This document shows, in pieces, positions 1-11,144 of a stretch of 64,000 nucleotides of DNA. Below the pieces are notes generated by a model, which had not been told where the DNA came from, did not search any database, and saw nothing but the letters and a program-made list of their open reading frames with translations. Source of the stretch: Thermococcus stetteri (GTDB taxonomy: Archaea; Methanobacteriota_B; Thermococci; Thermococcales; Thermococcaceae); the NCBI RefSeq assembly GCF_017873335.1, contig NZ_JAGGKB010000004.1:94727-158726 (forward strand). The letters run 5' to 3'. A program made the position numbers and the translations under genes. Each line of letters starts with the position of its first letter. Positions within the stretch are counted from its first letter, which is position 1.

Positions 1-1163
1 CCGATTCCGCCGCGCATGCACTCCCTCTCTCCGAAGCTCTCGGTATGGTCAGGCCTTACTCCTCCACCTGCTATTAGAACTGGAACCGGGTCGCCGCTGT
101 GGTTCATGACCTCGCACGGTGTCGAGTGGTCGCCGGTTATCGCTATGACGAGGTCTTCGAGGTCGACGTGCTCGAGGATGTATCCTATCATCCTGTCGGC
201 CTTCTCTATCATCTCGGCCTTGAGCTTCGGGTTGTTGTCGTGGCCGGCGGCATCGGTTGGCTTGAAGTGCAGGAAGACGAAGTCGTAGTCCTTGAGCAGT
301 TCAACGACTTTCCTGGCCTTCGCCATCTCGTCGGTGTTGTACTCTCCGGTGGCTCCCTCGGGAGTGTAGACGTTGAAGCCTATCGCTCTCGCTACACCTT
401 TGACGAGTGAGACCGCTATCACCGCTCCGGCTTTCACCTTCCACTGCTCGGTGAACTTCATCGGTATGTCCGGATAGGTTCCGGCACCGCGGATGAGGAG
501 GTAGTTGGCAACGGGCTTTCCTTCCTTTCTGCGCTTCTCGTTTATTGGGTGCTTGTCAAGGACTTCGTGTGCCTGTCTAACGAACTCCTCAAGAATTTCG
601 GCAACATTCTTGCTCTCCTCGTCCCCCCAGGTGAACCTGTGCGGCGGCTTTCCGGCCTCGTGTGGGTCGTTCTCGCCGACGCGGTAGCCCTTCGCCATGC
701 CCTTGAGAACCAGAACGGCCCTGTGGCCGGTCGCACCTACGAAGATGAAGTCCACCGGGAGCTTAACGTTCTCCTGGATTGCCTTGGCCAGCTCATGGGC
801 CTCCTCGGTGCTTATTCTTCCGGCCCTCCTGTCGGTTATTATCCCGTTCTCAATCGTGGCGAAGTTCACGCGGAAGGCCAAATCGTCCTCGTCGAGGTCG
901 AGACCGACTCCTAGAGCCTCGAGGAAGCCCCTTCCGCGGTAGACCTTGTAGGGGTCGTAGCCGAATATCGAGAGGTGAGCGGTGTCGCTTCCAGCAGGCT
1001 GGCCGGGTTTTATCGGATCCTGCTGGCCGAGGATTCCCATCTTGGCGAGCCTGTCCATGTTTGGGGTGTTCGCGTACTCAAGCGGTGTCTTTCCGCCGAA
1101 CTCTTTAATCGGCCTGTCGCCGAGACCGTCGAGGATTACCAGGAGTCCCTTTCTTTTCTTCAT
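1..1163 (-). CDS. apgM: 2,3-bisphosphoglycerate-independent phosphoglycerate mutase, archaeal type (3' end cut off by window)
   Basis: Interconverts 3- and 2-phosphoglycerate in cytosolic glycolysis and gluconeogenesis without a bisphosphoglycerate cofactor. The reading frame is open from the ATG at 1163 to the left edge, giving 387 codons; the family is about 410 residues, so only some 25 C-terminal residues are missing. The N-terminus reads MKKRKGLLVILDGLGDRP, with the metal-binding Asp of the alkaline-phosphatase superfamily. HFKPTDAAGHDNN and AITGDHSTPCE supply further Asp/His metal ligands. The start is preceded by GGTGATA at good spacing. A TATA-like ACCTTTAAACC lies about 35-45 bases upstream, in an intergenic region shared with the divergent exchanger gene. 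A glycolytic operator-like palindrome overlaps the leader. Family assignment is firm. Confidence 0.95.
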   Translation of the reverse strand, partial: MKKRKGLLVILDGLGDRPIKEFGGKTPLEYANTPNMDRLAKMGILGQQDPIKPGQPAGSDTAHLSIFGYDPYKVYRGRGFLEALGVGLDLDEDDLAFRVNFATIENGIITDRRAGRISTEEAHELAKAIQENVKLPVDFIFVGATGHRAVLVLKGMAKGYRVGENDPHEAGKPPHRFTWGDEESKNVAEILEEFVRQAHEVLDKHPINEKRRKEGKPVANYLLIRGAGTYPDIPMKFTEQWKVKAGAVIAVSLVKGVARAIGFNVYTPEGATGEYNTDEMAKARKVVELLKDYDFVFLHFKPTDAAGHDNNPKLKAEMIEKADRMIGYILEHVDLEDLVIAITGDHSTPCEVMNHSGDPVPVLIAGGGVRPDHTESFGERECMRGGI

Positions 1164-1166
1164 GTC

Positions 1167-1183
1167 TATCACCGGTAGTGATT
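1167..1183. promoter_or_regulatory. Candidate Thermococcales glycolytic motif (Tgr/TrmBL1 operator) before apgM
   Basis: TATCAC-N5-GTGATT matches the known TATCAC-N5-GTGATA operator of the glycolytic regulator Tgr at 11 of 12 positions. It sits downstream of the apgM TATA box, around the expected transcription start, which is where repressed glycolytic genes carry the motif. One half doubles as the ribosome binding site (GGTGATA), so part of the match could be coincidence. Confidence 0.5.
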
Positions 1184-1266
1184 ACGGGAGGGGGTTTAAA
1201 GGTTTTCCGGGCCACCGGATAAAACTTTATGAACCCCCTTTCAAATCTCCTGACGGTGAGAGAAAA

Positions 1267-2202
1267 GTGGAAATGGTTGCGTGGGTGGGCTCAATAGTCA
1301 TTGGGATAATCCTGTTGGTTATATTTGGGGATAAGCTCTCCGATAAAATCGTTGAGGTTGCGGAAAAGGCGGGGGTTTCTCCCTTGATTATAAGCCTCGT
1401 CGTCATAAGTCTCGCAACGACCCTTCCGGAGATAACGACGAGCGCAATGGCGAGCATCACCAGGGCGGAGGGAATAGCCCTCGGAAACGCCCTCGGGAGC
1501 ATCTTTGCCAACATAGCGCTGATCCTCGGCCTTGCATCGGTCATCAAGCCCCTGAAGGCCGGGAGGGGGGCTTACGAGAACTCCCTCGTAATGCTCGCTT
1601 CCCTCGGCTTCCTCATGTTGCTCTCCATTGATGGAACTCTTTCGAGGCTCGACGGCGCCCTCCTCCTCGGTGCCTATGCAGTCTATTTAAGGTGGCTCTA
1701 CAAGAAGCACTTCGAAAAAGGACGCGAAGACGGCTCAGAACGCCACACCAAAGCGACGGCCCTCGACTACGCTCTGCTCCTCATATACGGTGGGCTGATG
1801 GTAGTTGGGGCAAGGCTCGTTGTTTACGGTGGCAGAAACATCGCAGAGGCCCTTGGGGTGGCGGAGTACGTTATAGGTGCCACCATTGTTGCCATCGGCA
1901 CCTCCCTGCCCGAGATGACGAACGCCCTCTACGGGGCAATAAGGGAGCGCGGAAGCATAAGCGTTGGCAACATAATCGGTGCAAACATAATGAACGCCCT
2001 CGTAGTCCTCGGCCTGGCTGCCCTCATAAGACCGCTCCCTACGGGTGCATCAACTCTGACTATCGTGCTAGTTCTCATGGCAATGCTCCCGATGATAGCC
2101 GAGCTGAGGCGCTCAGGTAGTCTAGACAGAAAGATTGGGACTTACTTTTTGGCCCTCTATGCGGTGTACCTCTTCCTGCTCTTTTCGGGGGCGAAGCTCT
2201 AG
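1267..2202 (+). CDS. Sodium/calcium exchanger family (CaCA, YrbG-type) membrane antiporter
   Basis: Predicted cation/Ca2+ antiporter of the cytoplasmic membrane, about 311 residues. Two inverted halves each carry an alpha-repeat: SLVVISLATTLPEITTS near residue 45 and ATIVAIGTSLPEMTNAL near residue 205, followed by ALGSIFANI and VGNIIGANIMNAL. These GTSLPE/N-containing repeats form the ion site of the family. About ten hydrophobic helices are visible. I chose the GTG at 1267 because GGTGAG at 1255-1260 is six bases upstream; the ATG at 1273, two codons later, is the alternative. A TATA-like AAAACTTTAT lies upstream. Transported ion unknown. Confidence 0.88.
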   Translation: MEMVAWVGSIVIGIILLVIFGDKLSDKIVEVAEKAGVSPLIISLVVISLATTLPEITTSAMASITRAEGIALGNALGSIFANIALILGLASVIKPLKAGRGAYENSLVMLASLGFLMLLSIDGTLSRLDGALLLGAYAVYLRWLYKKHFEKGREDGSERHTKATALDYALLLIYGGLMVVGARLVVYGGRNIAEALGVAEYVIGATIVAIGTSLPEMTNALYGAIRERGSISVGNIIGANIMNALVVLGLAALIRPLPTGASTLTIVLVLMAMLPMIAELRRSGSLDRKIGTYFLALYAVYLFLLFSGAKL

Positions 2203-2211
2203 TTAGCTACT

Positions 2212-3790
<1,579 letters not shown>

Positions 3791-3806
<16 letters not shown>

Positions 3807-4555
3807 CCCAGCCCCTTGAGGATCATCCTTATCGCCAGAAAGGCCATCACGACGGCGAAGGCCTTCGTCAAGTGGGCCGCCTTCGTCTTCCTCGCTATCT
3901 TCGCCCCGAGCTGAGCACCGATTATCAGGCCCGGGACTAGGAGGACAAGCCACTCAACCTCGACGTTGCCGAGCATGTAGTGCTTTATCGCTCCCGAAGT
4001 GGCCGTAAAGACTATGGCGAAGCTCGAAGTCGCGACAGCGTAGTGTATCGGAAGGCCCATGTAGGTCAGGAAGGGCACGTTTATGGCTCCACCTCCGATT
4101 CCGAGGAGCCCGCTGGCCACTCCAGCTACGAAGCCGCCGACCGGGACGAGCTTGTAGTCGAGCTTTACCTCCTTCAGCTCGACCTCGTGCGGCTCCCTGC
4201 TCTTCTTCCGGTAGAGCCTTATCGCCACGAGGAGGAGCACCACACCGAAGATAACCTTCAGCTGGGAGGAACTTATATAACTAGTCGCCCACGCGCCGAT
4301 GTAGGCCCCTATGACTGCCGTTGATGCCAGCAAAAGGCCGGCCTTGTAGTGTATCCTCCCCTGCCTGTGGTATGCTATAGCCGCGCTAAGGGATGTGAAA
4401 ACTATCGCCGCGCTGGAAGTCCCTACGGCATGGTGTATCTCGACGCCGAGGAAGTTAAGGGTGGGAACTATCAGAAAGCCCCCTCCGAGGCCGAACATAG
4501 CGGCGAGGATCCCTATGAATATACCGACTCCAAAGTATGCGATGTATTTGAGCAA
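3791..4555 (-). CDS. TauE/SafE-family membrane permease (sulfite exporter-like), copy 1
   Basis: Predicted anion exporter of the TauE/SafE (DUF81) family, 254 residues and about eight TM helices in two halves. Each half opens with a family glycine motif: GLGGGFLIVPTL near residue 23 and GIGGGAINVPFL near residue 153. The start is TTG at 4555, directly behind a strong GGAGGTGAT. It is the last gene of a minus-strand operon (hydroxyacid dehydrogenase, M42 peptidase, TauE) with gaps of 10 and 13 bases. Organosulfur or sulfite anions are the usual guess; the sequence does not show the substrate. A second copy lies at 46024-46755. Confidence 0.88.
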
Positions 4556-4568
4556 CTGATCACCTCCG

Positions 4569-5564
4569 CTAAAGCTCGAAAGCTATCGCCTCTATCAGCT
4601 TTATAAGCCCCTCAAGGTCTCCGATGTGGAGCGTCTCGACCTCGCTGTGGAGGTACTTTATCGGAACGCTCAAAGCCAAGACCTCACTTTTGTCCTGGAA
4701 AACTGACGCATCCGTTCCCCCTCCGGTAACTCCTATCTGGAGCGGGATTTCGTTCTTCGACGCTATTTCAGCGACCTTTCTCGCGAGCCTTCTCGTGTAG
4801 ATGGCCGAGTTATCAGCGGCCCTTATCACTGGTCCACCGCCGAGTTTAACGTCGCCCGTTAAATCGGCACAGCAGCCGAAGGAGTCAACAGCGAAGGCGT
4901 ACTTTGGAGAGTACTTCTGGGCCAAGAACTTCGCTCCCTTAAGCCCTATTTCCTCCTGAACGGTGAAGGCAAAGACGTACTTGCCGTCTAGGTCGTGGTC
5001 AACAAGATCCTTTATCGCCTCGACGAGGGCAACGACGCCAAAGCGATCGTCAAGCGAGCGCGTTGAGACGTAGCGGTCGTTCAGGACGGCGAAGTGCTTC
5101 TTAAAGACGGCGTAGTCAAGAACCTTGACGCCGAGTGCCTCAGCCTCCTCCCTGCTATCTGCACCGATGTCTATCACGAGCCTGTGCCAGGGAACCGTCT
5201 CGAACTTTCTCTCAAGGTTCAGGTGGACTGGCAAAACCCCAATAACGCCGTCGAGCTTCCCGTTCTCGGTTATCACGTCGAAGTGCCGCCCGTAGAGGAG
5301 CCTGTCGTCGATGCCACCGACCTTCCTGAAGGTAAGCTTCCCGTCGGGCCTTATGCCTGTGATAAGAAGTCCTATCTCGTCCATGTGTGCCATGAAGACT
5401 GCCTTCGTCTCGCCCTCGCCGAGCTCGACGACGAGGTTTCCAATGGTGTCCACGGTGTAGTCGGCGTAGGGCTCTATCCACTCGGCTATCTTCTCCCTAA
5501 CCCTCTCTTCGTAGCCCGAAATGCCAGGAATCTGGGTTATCTCCCTCAGCTCATCAATCAGCAT
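4569..5564 (-). CDS. M42-family metallo-aminopeptidase (TET-type)
   Basis: Cytosolic di-metal aminopeptidase; family members assemble into dodecameric tetrahedra that finish peptide breakdown. The family ligands are in order: His-Asp in FMAHMDEIG, Asp in LDDRFG, the catalytic Glu pair in VQEEIGLKGA, Asp in AVDSFG, and His in KYLHSEVETL near the C-terminus. Length 331 fits. I chose the ATG at 5564 because GGTGGT precedes it; a GTG three codons upstream is also in frame. It lies 10 bases after the hydroxyacid dehydrogenase gene. Residue preference (Glu, Lys or Leu type) cannot be read from the sequence. Confidence 0.92.
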   Translation of the reverse strand: MLIDELREITQIPGISGYEERVREKIAEWIEPYADYTVDTIGNLVVELGEGETKAVFMAHMDEIGLLITGIRPDGKLTFRKVGGIDDRLLYGRHFDVITENGKLDGVIGVLPVHLNLERKFETVPWHRLVIDIGADSREEAEALGVKVLDYAVFKKHFAVLNDRYVSTRSLDDRFGVVALVEAIKDLVDHDLDGKYVFAFTVQEEIGLKGAKFLAQKYSPKYAFAVDSFGCCADLTGDVKLGGGPVIRAADNSAIYTRRLARKVAEIASKNEIPLQIGVTGGGTDASVFQDKSEVLALSVPIKYLHSEVETLHIGDLEGLIKLIEAIAFEL

Positions 5565-5574
5565 CACAACCACC

Positions 5575-6576
5575 TCAAAGCATCTTAACTTCTTCCGGCG
5601 GGCGAACCTTCACGACTTCCCTGTTCACAAGGTCTTTCGGTATCTCCCCCCTCAGAACGGCGAGAAGGTTCTTCACCGCCTGGAAGCCCATGTCTTCCAT
5701 CGCTTCCCTACTCAGGCCCGCGTGGTGTGGAGTTAAGACCGTCTCCCACTCGTACTTGAAGAGCGGGTGTTCCGTTACAGGCTCTTTCTCGAACACATCG
5801 GTAGCGTAGCCCTTCAGTTTACCCTTTTCGATGGCCCTGACGACGGCTTCCTCGTCCACGAGGGTTCCCCTGCCTATGTTTACCAGGTACTTGCCCTCAA
5901 GGAGCTTCAGGCGTTCCTCGTTGATGATGTGGTAGGTTTCGGGCGTTGCAGGTAGGGCGAGGATGACGATATCGCTCTCCCTCAGGACTTCTTCAAGCGG
6001 GAGGTACTTCGCCCCGACCTCAGCTTCGATGTCTTCTTTCCTCGAGCGCGACCAGTAGAGTATCTCGGTTCCCATTGCCCTCATTCTCCTCGCTATGGCC
6101 TTTCCAATGGCCCCCATTCCGAGGATTCCGACCTTCTTCCCGTAGACCGTCTCGATGTCCTTGAAAGTGCTCCATATCTTGGCGTGGCTGTCCCACTCAC
6201 CCTTTCTGATTAGCTTATCAGTGTAGACGAACTTCCTGAGAAGGGCTATCGTCAGGCCAACGGCGAACTCTGCCACAGCCTCGCTCAGAACGCCCGAAAC
6301 CTTGGTAACGTAGATCCCTCTCTCTGTCGCGGCTTCCACATCGACGTGATCGTAGCCGGCCGAATGACAGCTTATGACCTTGAGTCTCTCGGCCCTTTCA
6401 ATCACATCTCTCGGAACCCTGTTCAGCGGAGAGACGATAAGCCCGTCGTAGTCCTTAATTTTCTCGGCCAGCTCCTCAACGCTCGGGTAGAGGAGAAAAT
6501 CAACGTCCGCGTACTTCTTCAGCTCCTCAACTGGCTTGCTCTTCATCTTAAAGACGACCAGAACCTTCGGCCTCAT
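5575..6576 (-). CDS. D-2-hydroxyacid dehydrogenase (glyoxylate/phosphoglycerate dehydrogenase family)
   Basis: NAD(P)-dependent oxidoreductase acting on a D-2-hydroxyacid or its 2-oxoacid. The nucleotide-binding motif GILGMGAIGKAIARRM lies at about residue 150. The catalytic triad is visible as Arg in NIGRGTLVDE, Glu in VFEKEP, and His in LTPHHAG. At 333 residues it lacks the ACT regulatory domain of long SerA proteins. The start at 6576 has GGTGGT just upstream. It is first in the operon with the M42 peptidase and TauE genes. Which 2-oxoacid it uses is not determinable. Confidence 0.9.
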   Translation of the reverse strand: MRPKVLVVFKMKSKPVEELKKYADVDFLLYPSVEELAEKIKDYDGLIVSPLNRVPRDVIERAERLKVISCHSAGYDHVDVEAATERGIYVTKVSGVLSEAVAEFAVGLTIALLRKFVYTDKLIRKGEWDSHAKIWSTFKDIETVYGKKVGILGMGAIGKAIARRMRAMGTEILYWSRSRKEDIEAEVGAKYLPLEEVLRESDIVILALPATPETYHIINEERLKLLEGKYLVNIGRGTLVDEEAVVRAIEKGKLKGYATDVFEKEPVTEHPLFKYEWETVLTPHHAGLSREAMEDMGFQAVKNLLAVLRGEIPKDLVNREVVKVRPPEEVKML

Positions 6577-6675
6577 GGTACCACCTTAAGATACACATCG
6601 AAACGAGCCTAATAAGGTTTTTGGAACCGGGAAAGCTTAAAAATAAAAGGGCGCTTTCCCGTGTAGGTGGTCGAG

Positions 6676-8121
6676 ATGGCGGTTGAGAGGAAGAAGTGGA
6701 GCGAGAATTTCAGCGAGTGGTACAACGAGCTGATCGAAACTGCTGGAATACAGGACAAGCGCTACCCGGTCAAGGGTATGAACGTCTGGCTCCCGTACGG
6801 GCTTAAGATTATGCGCAACATAGAGCGCTTCATCCACGCCGAGATGGAGAGAACGGGCCACGATGAAGTTCTATTCCCGGCGCTCATCCCTGAAACCGAG
6901 TTCCAGAAGGAGGCCGAGCACATAAAGGGCTTTGAGGGAGAGGTTTACTGGGTGACCCACGCCGGCCACGACCCGCTCGATGTCAGGCTCATTCTCCGCC
7001 CAACGAGCGAGACGGCAATGTACTCGATGTTCTCACTCTGGATAAGGTCTCACGCTGACCTGCCCTTCAAGATATACCAGATCGTCAACGTCTACCGCTA
7101 CGAGACCAAGCACACGAGGCCGCTAATCAGGGTTAGAGAGATCAGCAGGTTCTTTGAGGCCCACACGGCCCACGACAGCTACGAGGATGCGGAGAGGCAG
7201 ATAAAGGAAGACCTTGAGATATTCGACAACCTCGCGAAGTTCCTCGCGCTTCCGTACATCATATCCAAGCGCCCGGAGTGGGACAAGTTCCCGGGAGCTT
7301 ACTACTCCCTCGGCGCTGAGGTCATGATGCCCGACGGCAGGACGCTTCAGATAGGCACGATGCACAACTACAGGCAGAACTTCGCCAAGGCCTACAACAT
7401 CCAGTACGAGACTGAAACGGGTGACCACGAGTACGCCCACCAGACGACCTTCGGAATGAGCGAGAGGCTCCTCGCGGCGGTCATAGCAATCCACGGCGAC
7501 GACAGGGGAATGGTGCTCCCGCCGACGATAGCGCCGATACAGGTCGTCATCGTTCCGATACCCAAAAAGGACAGCAAAGCAGACGTTTTCGCCTACGCTA
7601 GGGAGATAGCCGAGGAGCTTAGAACCGCCGGAATCAGAGTCCACGTTGACGAGCGCGACATAAGGCCCGGAAGGAAGTACTACGACTGGGAGCTCAAGGG
7701 CATCCCGCTCAGGATAGAGGTCGGCCCGAGGGACGTGGAAGGAAAGAAGGCCGTCCTAGCCAGAAGGGACACCCTCGAAAAGACGACCGTCAAGAGGGAA
7801 AACATCGTCGAGGAGGTCAGGGAGACCCTCGATGCAATTCATGAGAACCTCTACCAGAGGGCGAAGGAGTTCCTTGAGGGCCACATCAAGCGCGTTGAGA
7901 CTATCGAGGAGGCAAAAGCTGTCTTTGAGGACAGGCGCGGAATCGTCGAGGTCCCCTGGTGCGGCGAGGAGGAGTGCGGCCTCAAGATGGAGGAAGAGCT
8001 CGAGGCGAAGATGCTCGGAATCCCGTATCCGGAGGAGAAGGCGAAGGCTCCTGAGGGCAAGAAGTGCCCGGTCTGTGGCAGAGAAGCGAAGTTCATCGCG
8101 AGGTTCGCGAGGACTTACTGA
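6676..8121 (+). CDS. proS: Prolyl-tRNA synthetase, archaeal/eukaryal type
   Basis: Charges tRNA-Pro in the cytosol. Class II motifs are present: VLFPALIPE (motif 1), [10 protein letters not shown] then [17 protein letters not shown] (motif 2), and a C-terminal anticodon-binding fold. The end carries the archaeal-type zinc-binding extension with four Cys (CGEEECG and CPVCG) and terminates in Tyr, as typical of the family. Length 481. ATG at 6676 follows GGTGGTCGAG; a TATA box (AGCTTAAAAATA, 6635-6646) is about 35 bases upstream. Transcribed divergently from the hydroxyacid dehydrogenase operon. Confidence 0.97.
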   Translation: MAVERKKWSENFSEWYNELIETAGIQDKRYPVKGMNVWLPYGLKIMRNIERFIHAEMERTGHDEVLFPALIPETEFQKEAEHIKGFEGEVYWVTHAGHDPLDVRLILRPTSETAMYSMFSLWIRSHADLPFKIYQIVNVYRYETKHTRPLIRVREISRFFEAHTAHDSYEDAERQIKEDLEIFDNLAKFLALPYIISKRPEWDKFPGAYYSLGAEVMMPDGRTLQIGTMHNYRQNFAKAYNIQYETETGDHEYAHQTTFGMSERLLAAVIAIHGDDRGMVLPPTIAPIQVVIVPIPKKDSKADVFAYAREIAEELRTAGIRVHVDERDIRPGRKYYDWELKGIPLRIEVGPRDVEGKKAVLARRDTLEKTTVKRENIVEEVRETLDAIHENLYQRAKEFLEGHIKRVETIEEAKAVFEDRRGIVEVPWCGEEECGLKMEEELEAKMLGIPYPEEKAKAPEGKKCPVCGREAKFIARFARTY

Positions 8122-8166
8122 TCCCTCACCAAAACTCTTTTAACATTTTTGAATCGTGATAATATT

Positions 8167-9537
8167 ATGGCGATTCAAAAATTTGTCGACCGGGATGAGG
8201 AGCTGAAAACACTTGAGAGGTTGTACAATAGGCCGGGTTTCACCCTCGTCCTTGTAACGGGGAGGCGAAGGATAGGCAAAAGCCGCCTTGTCCGGGAGTT
8301 TCTCAAAGGAAAAAAAGCCGTGAGCGTCCAGTTTGAAAAGAGGGTGTGGGAGTACAACCTGGACAAGTTCAACAGGGCCATCGCCGAGTACTTTGGAATC
8401 CCCCATCCGGGCTTCAAGAGCTTCACGGATGCGTTCAGGTTCATAGTCTCTCAGACTGGAGAAAGACTCGTTGTTTTCCTGGACGAGTTCTCCTACCTGC
8501 TCAGGTATTCTGAGGTCGAGGCCGAGTTCCAGAGCATCGTGGATGAAGTTCTCCGGGAGAGCAACGTCATGCTGATCCTCTCCGCGTCCTCTGTTGGCCT
8601 GCTGAAAAGGAGCTTCTTTGAGTACTCAAGTCCTCTCTACGGCAGGAGCGATGCCACCCTGAACCTCCAGCCGCTTCGGTTTGGACACCTTTTTGAGTGG
8701 TTTGAGGGAGTCTCCCCGGAGGATGCGGTAAAGCTCTACGCCGTGACCTCTGGCGTTCCTCGGTACCTCGAAATGTTCCAAGGAAAAGACGTCGATAATG
8801 AAATACGGTCGAACTTCTTCGATCCGAACTCGTTCCTCTTCCGGGAGGCAAAAGAGCTGCTTGAAGAGGAGTTCAGAGAACCGGAAACGTACTACACGAT
8901 ACTTGAAGCCGTTGCCAGGGAGAAGACCCGGGTGAACGAGATCGCCCAGAGCTCGTATCTCGAGCCCTCAAAGGTGGGGCGGTACCTCAGGGTACTGGAA
9001 GACCTCGGGATACTGAAGAGGGAGCTCCCAGTTGGAAGGAAAGCCAAGAGGGGCATATACCGGTTTAAAGACCTGTACTTTGCGTTCTGGTTTGCGTTCG
9101 TGGCTCCGTACTTTGAGGAGATAGAGAGCGGCTTTCCGGACGGTGCCTTCTACAACTTCGAGGAGGGCTTCAACAGGTACCTCGGCTTCGCCTTTGAGGA
9201 GATAGCGAGGCAGAGCATCATCGAGATGAACAGAAAGGGCATGCTTCCCTTCAGGCTCACCGAGCTCGGTAGATGGTGGTATAGGGGAGAGGAAATCGAC
9301 CTCGTCGGGCTGAACGGGAGGGAAAAGAAAGCCCTTCTGGTGGAAATCAAATGGAAAGACCTTAAGAGACGGGAGCTGGAAAGGATTCTCCGCGATCTGG
9401 AGAGAAAGGCCTCGCTGATGGACTTGAAAGGGTGGGAAGTCCAGTTCGGGATCATCGCCAAGAGTGCAGAACCCATCGAGGGTGGTTTGGTCATAGACCT
9501 GGATGGTCTAAGAGAGGCATGGGGTGCTGGCGGATGA
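8167..9537 (+). CDS. Archaeal AAA+ ATPase with C-terminal PD-(D/E)XK-like (DUF234) domain
   Basis: P-loop ATPase of the archaeal ATPase/STAND-like group, 456 residues. Walker A is GRRRIGKSR (about residues 35-43) and Walker B VVFLDEFSY (about 107-115). A winged-helix stretch follows (NEIAQSSYLEPSKVGRYL). The C-terminal part has EEIDLVG followed by LLVEIKWK, the D...ExK pattern of PD-(D/E)XK nucleases seen in DUF234 domains. ATG at 8167 is preceded by GTGAT. Its end overlaps the carbamoyltransferase start (ATGA), so the two are translationally coupled. Function of these ATPases is largely unknown; they are abundant in Thermococcales and often mobile. Confidence 0.85.
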   Translation: MAIQKFVDRDEELKTLERLYNRPGFTLVLVTGRRRIGKSRLVREFLKGKKAVSVQFEKRVWEYNLDKFNRAIAEYFGIPHPGFKSFTDAFRFIVSQTGERLVVFLDEFSYLLRYSEVEAEFQSIVDEVLRESNVMLILSASSVGLLKRSFFEYSSPLYGRSDATLNLQPLRFGHLFEWFEGVSPEDAVKLYAVTSGVPRYLEMFQGKDVDNEIRSNFFDPNSFLFREAKELLEEEFREPETYYTILEAVAREKTRVNEIAQSSYLEPSKVGRYLRVLEDLGILKRELPVGRKAKRGIYRFKDLYFAFWFAFVAPYFEEIESGFPDGAFYNFEEGFNRYLGFAFEEIARQSIIEMNRKGMLPFRLTELGRWWYRGEEIDLVGLNGREKKALLVEIKWKDLKRRELERILRDLERKASLMDLKGWEVQFGIIAKSAEPIEGGLVIDLDGLREAWGAGG

Positions 9538-11144
9538 TCCTCGGAGTCCACGACGGCCACGACGCTGGGGCTGTCCTGATAGATGGCGAGAGGATATTCG
9601 CGGTGAACGAGGAGAGAGTGAACCGCGTTAAAAAGTACCGCGGCTTCCCGGAGCTAAGCATCCGAAAAGTCCTTGAGATGGCCGAGGCAAATCCTGAAGA
9701 CGTCGAGGTCATAGCCGTTGCCGGGATATTCAGGAAGCAGAAAAGGCTCCTCGAGCTTGAGGAAAACCTAAAGGTAATTTTCGGAAAAGACTTCAAGAGG
9801 AAAGTCCTCTTCGTCGAACACCACCTTGCCCATTCGGCCTCGGCCTACTACACTTCCGGCTGGAGGGACGCAATAGCTTTGAGCATAGACGCGGCTGGAG
9901 ACGGGCTTAGCTCGTCAATCTACATCGCGAGAGACGGCGAGATGATAAGAATAGCCCAGAGCACTTACTTAGATTCTCTCGGCGACTTTTATGCGTCTGT
10001 TACTGAACTCCTCGGCTTCAAGCCGATGAGGCACGAGGGCAAAGTGATGAGCTTAGCGGCCTACGGGAAGCCCACCTACGATTTGAGCGCGATAATCGAG
10101 CTCAACGGCCTAACCTTTGAGAACCACCTGAAGGTTGTCGGCGTTGAAGCGACAAGAAGGCTCGCGGAGCTGTTCAAGTACCCGCTGAAGCACGCGAAGG
10201 AGATAGCAACCCAAATGAAGCGCGGGAAGCTCGACGGAAAGCTCCAGAGAAAGGCGATAGAAATAGCGGCCAGCGCCCAGGCTCACTTGGAGAAGCTCGT
10301 TGAAGAGCTCGGCCTCAGGCTTAAAGGTTACTCCCTGCCGGTGGCCTACGCTGGAGGAGTTGCCCAGAACGTCAAAGCCAACGCGGTTTTAAGGCACGTC
10401 TTCGGGGATGACAGCATCTGGATCTTCCCGGCGATGGATGACGGCGGTCTCGCCTTTGGGGCGGCGGTATTCGTAAAGGCCCAGTTCGAGAGGCTCGACG
10501 GAAAGTGGAGGCCTTCTAAGCTGGAGCACGTTTATCTAGGGCCGGAGTATTCGAGCGAGGAGATAGAAAGCGTCCTCAATGAAGAGGGGCTTGCCTATGA
10601 GGAGATAAGCGACGTCCCAGGATTCATTGCCGACGCTCTTGTCGAAGGAAAGCTTGTGGGTCTCTTCCAGGAAAGAATGGAGTACGGGCCGAGGGCTCTG
10701 GGCAACCGCTCAATTCTCGCCGACCCGAGGGACGAAAGTGTGAAGGAAAAACTCAACGTCGCCCTTAAGAGGGATGTCTTTCAGCCCTTTGCGCCTTCAA
10801 TGCTCTGGGAGAAGGCTGGGGAGTACCTTGAAGACCTGAACGGAAGGCCCAACGAGTTCATGACGATGAGCTACACCGCGAGCGAGGAGTTTAGAGAAGT
10901 GGCTCCCGCCGTTGTCCACGTTGACAGCACGACAAGACCGCAGGCTGTGAGGAAAGAGATCAACGAATTGTACTACCTTGTAATTGAAAAGTTCAGCAAA
11001 CGGACGGGGCTTGGTGCAGTGCTCAACACGAGCTTCAACATGCACGGGGAGCCGATAGTCTGTTCACCTGCCGATGCTGTGAAGACTTTCAGGGAGGCCA
11101 AACTCGATCGCTTAGTCATCGGGAATTTTGCAGTATCACGTTGA
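9534..11144 (+). CDS. NodU/CmcH-type O-carbamoyltransferase
   Basis: Predicted to carbamoylate a hydroxyl group of a sugar or other small molecule from carbamoyl phosphate. The N-terminal half is the Kae1/TobZ-like actin fold: ILGVHDGHDAGAVLIDG at the start, EHHLAHSASAYY at about residue 100 (metal-binding His) and LSIDAAGDG. The C-terminal YrdC-unlike half carries QERMEYGPRALGNRSILADPR, the hallmark of NodU-family proteins. Length 536. Start codon overlaps the stop of the ATPase gene. No sugar biosynthesis genes adjoin it except the NDP-sugar enzyme beyond the CRISPR array, so the acceptor is unknown. Confidence 0.9.
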   Translation: MILGVHDGHDAGAVLIDGERIFAVNEERVNRVKKYRGFPELSIRKVLEMAEANPEDVEVIAVAGIFRKQKRLLELEENLKVIFGKDFKRKVLFVEHHLAHSASAYYTSGWRDAIALSIDAAGDGLSSSIYIARDGEMIRIAQSTYLDSLGDFYASVTELLGFKPMRHEGKVMSLAAYGKPTYDLSAIIELNGLTFENHLKVVGVEATRRLAELFKYPLKHAKEIATQMKRGKLDGKLQRKAIEIAASAQAHLEKLVEELGLRLKGYSLPVAYAGGVAQNVKANAVLRHVFGDDSIWIFPAMDDGGLAFGAAVFVKAQFERLDGKWRPSKLEHVYLGPEYSSEEIESVLNEEGLAYEEISDVPGFIADALVEGKLVGLFQERMEYGPRALGNRSILADPRDESVKEKLNVALKRDVFQPFAPSMLWEKAGEYLEDLNGRPNEFMTMSYTASEEFREVAPAVVHVDSTTRPQAVRKEINELYYLVIEKFSKRTGLGAVLNTSFNMHGEPIVCSPADAVKTFREAKLDRLVIGNFAVSR

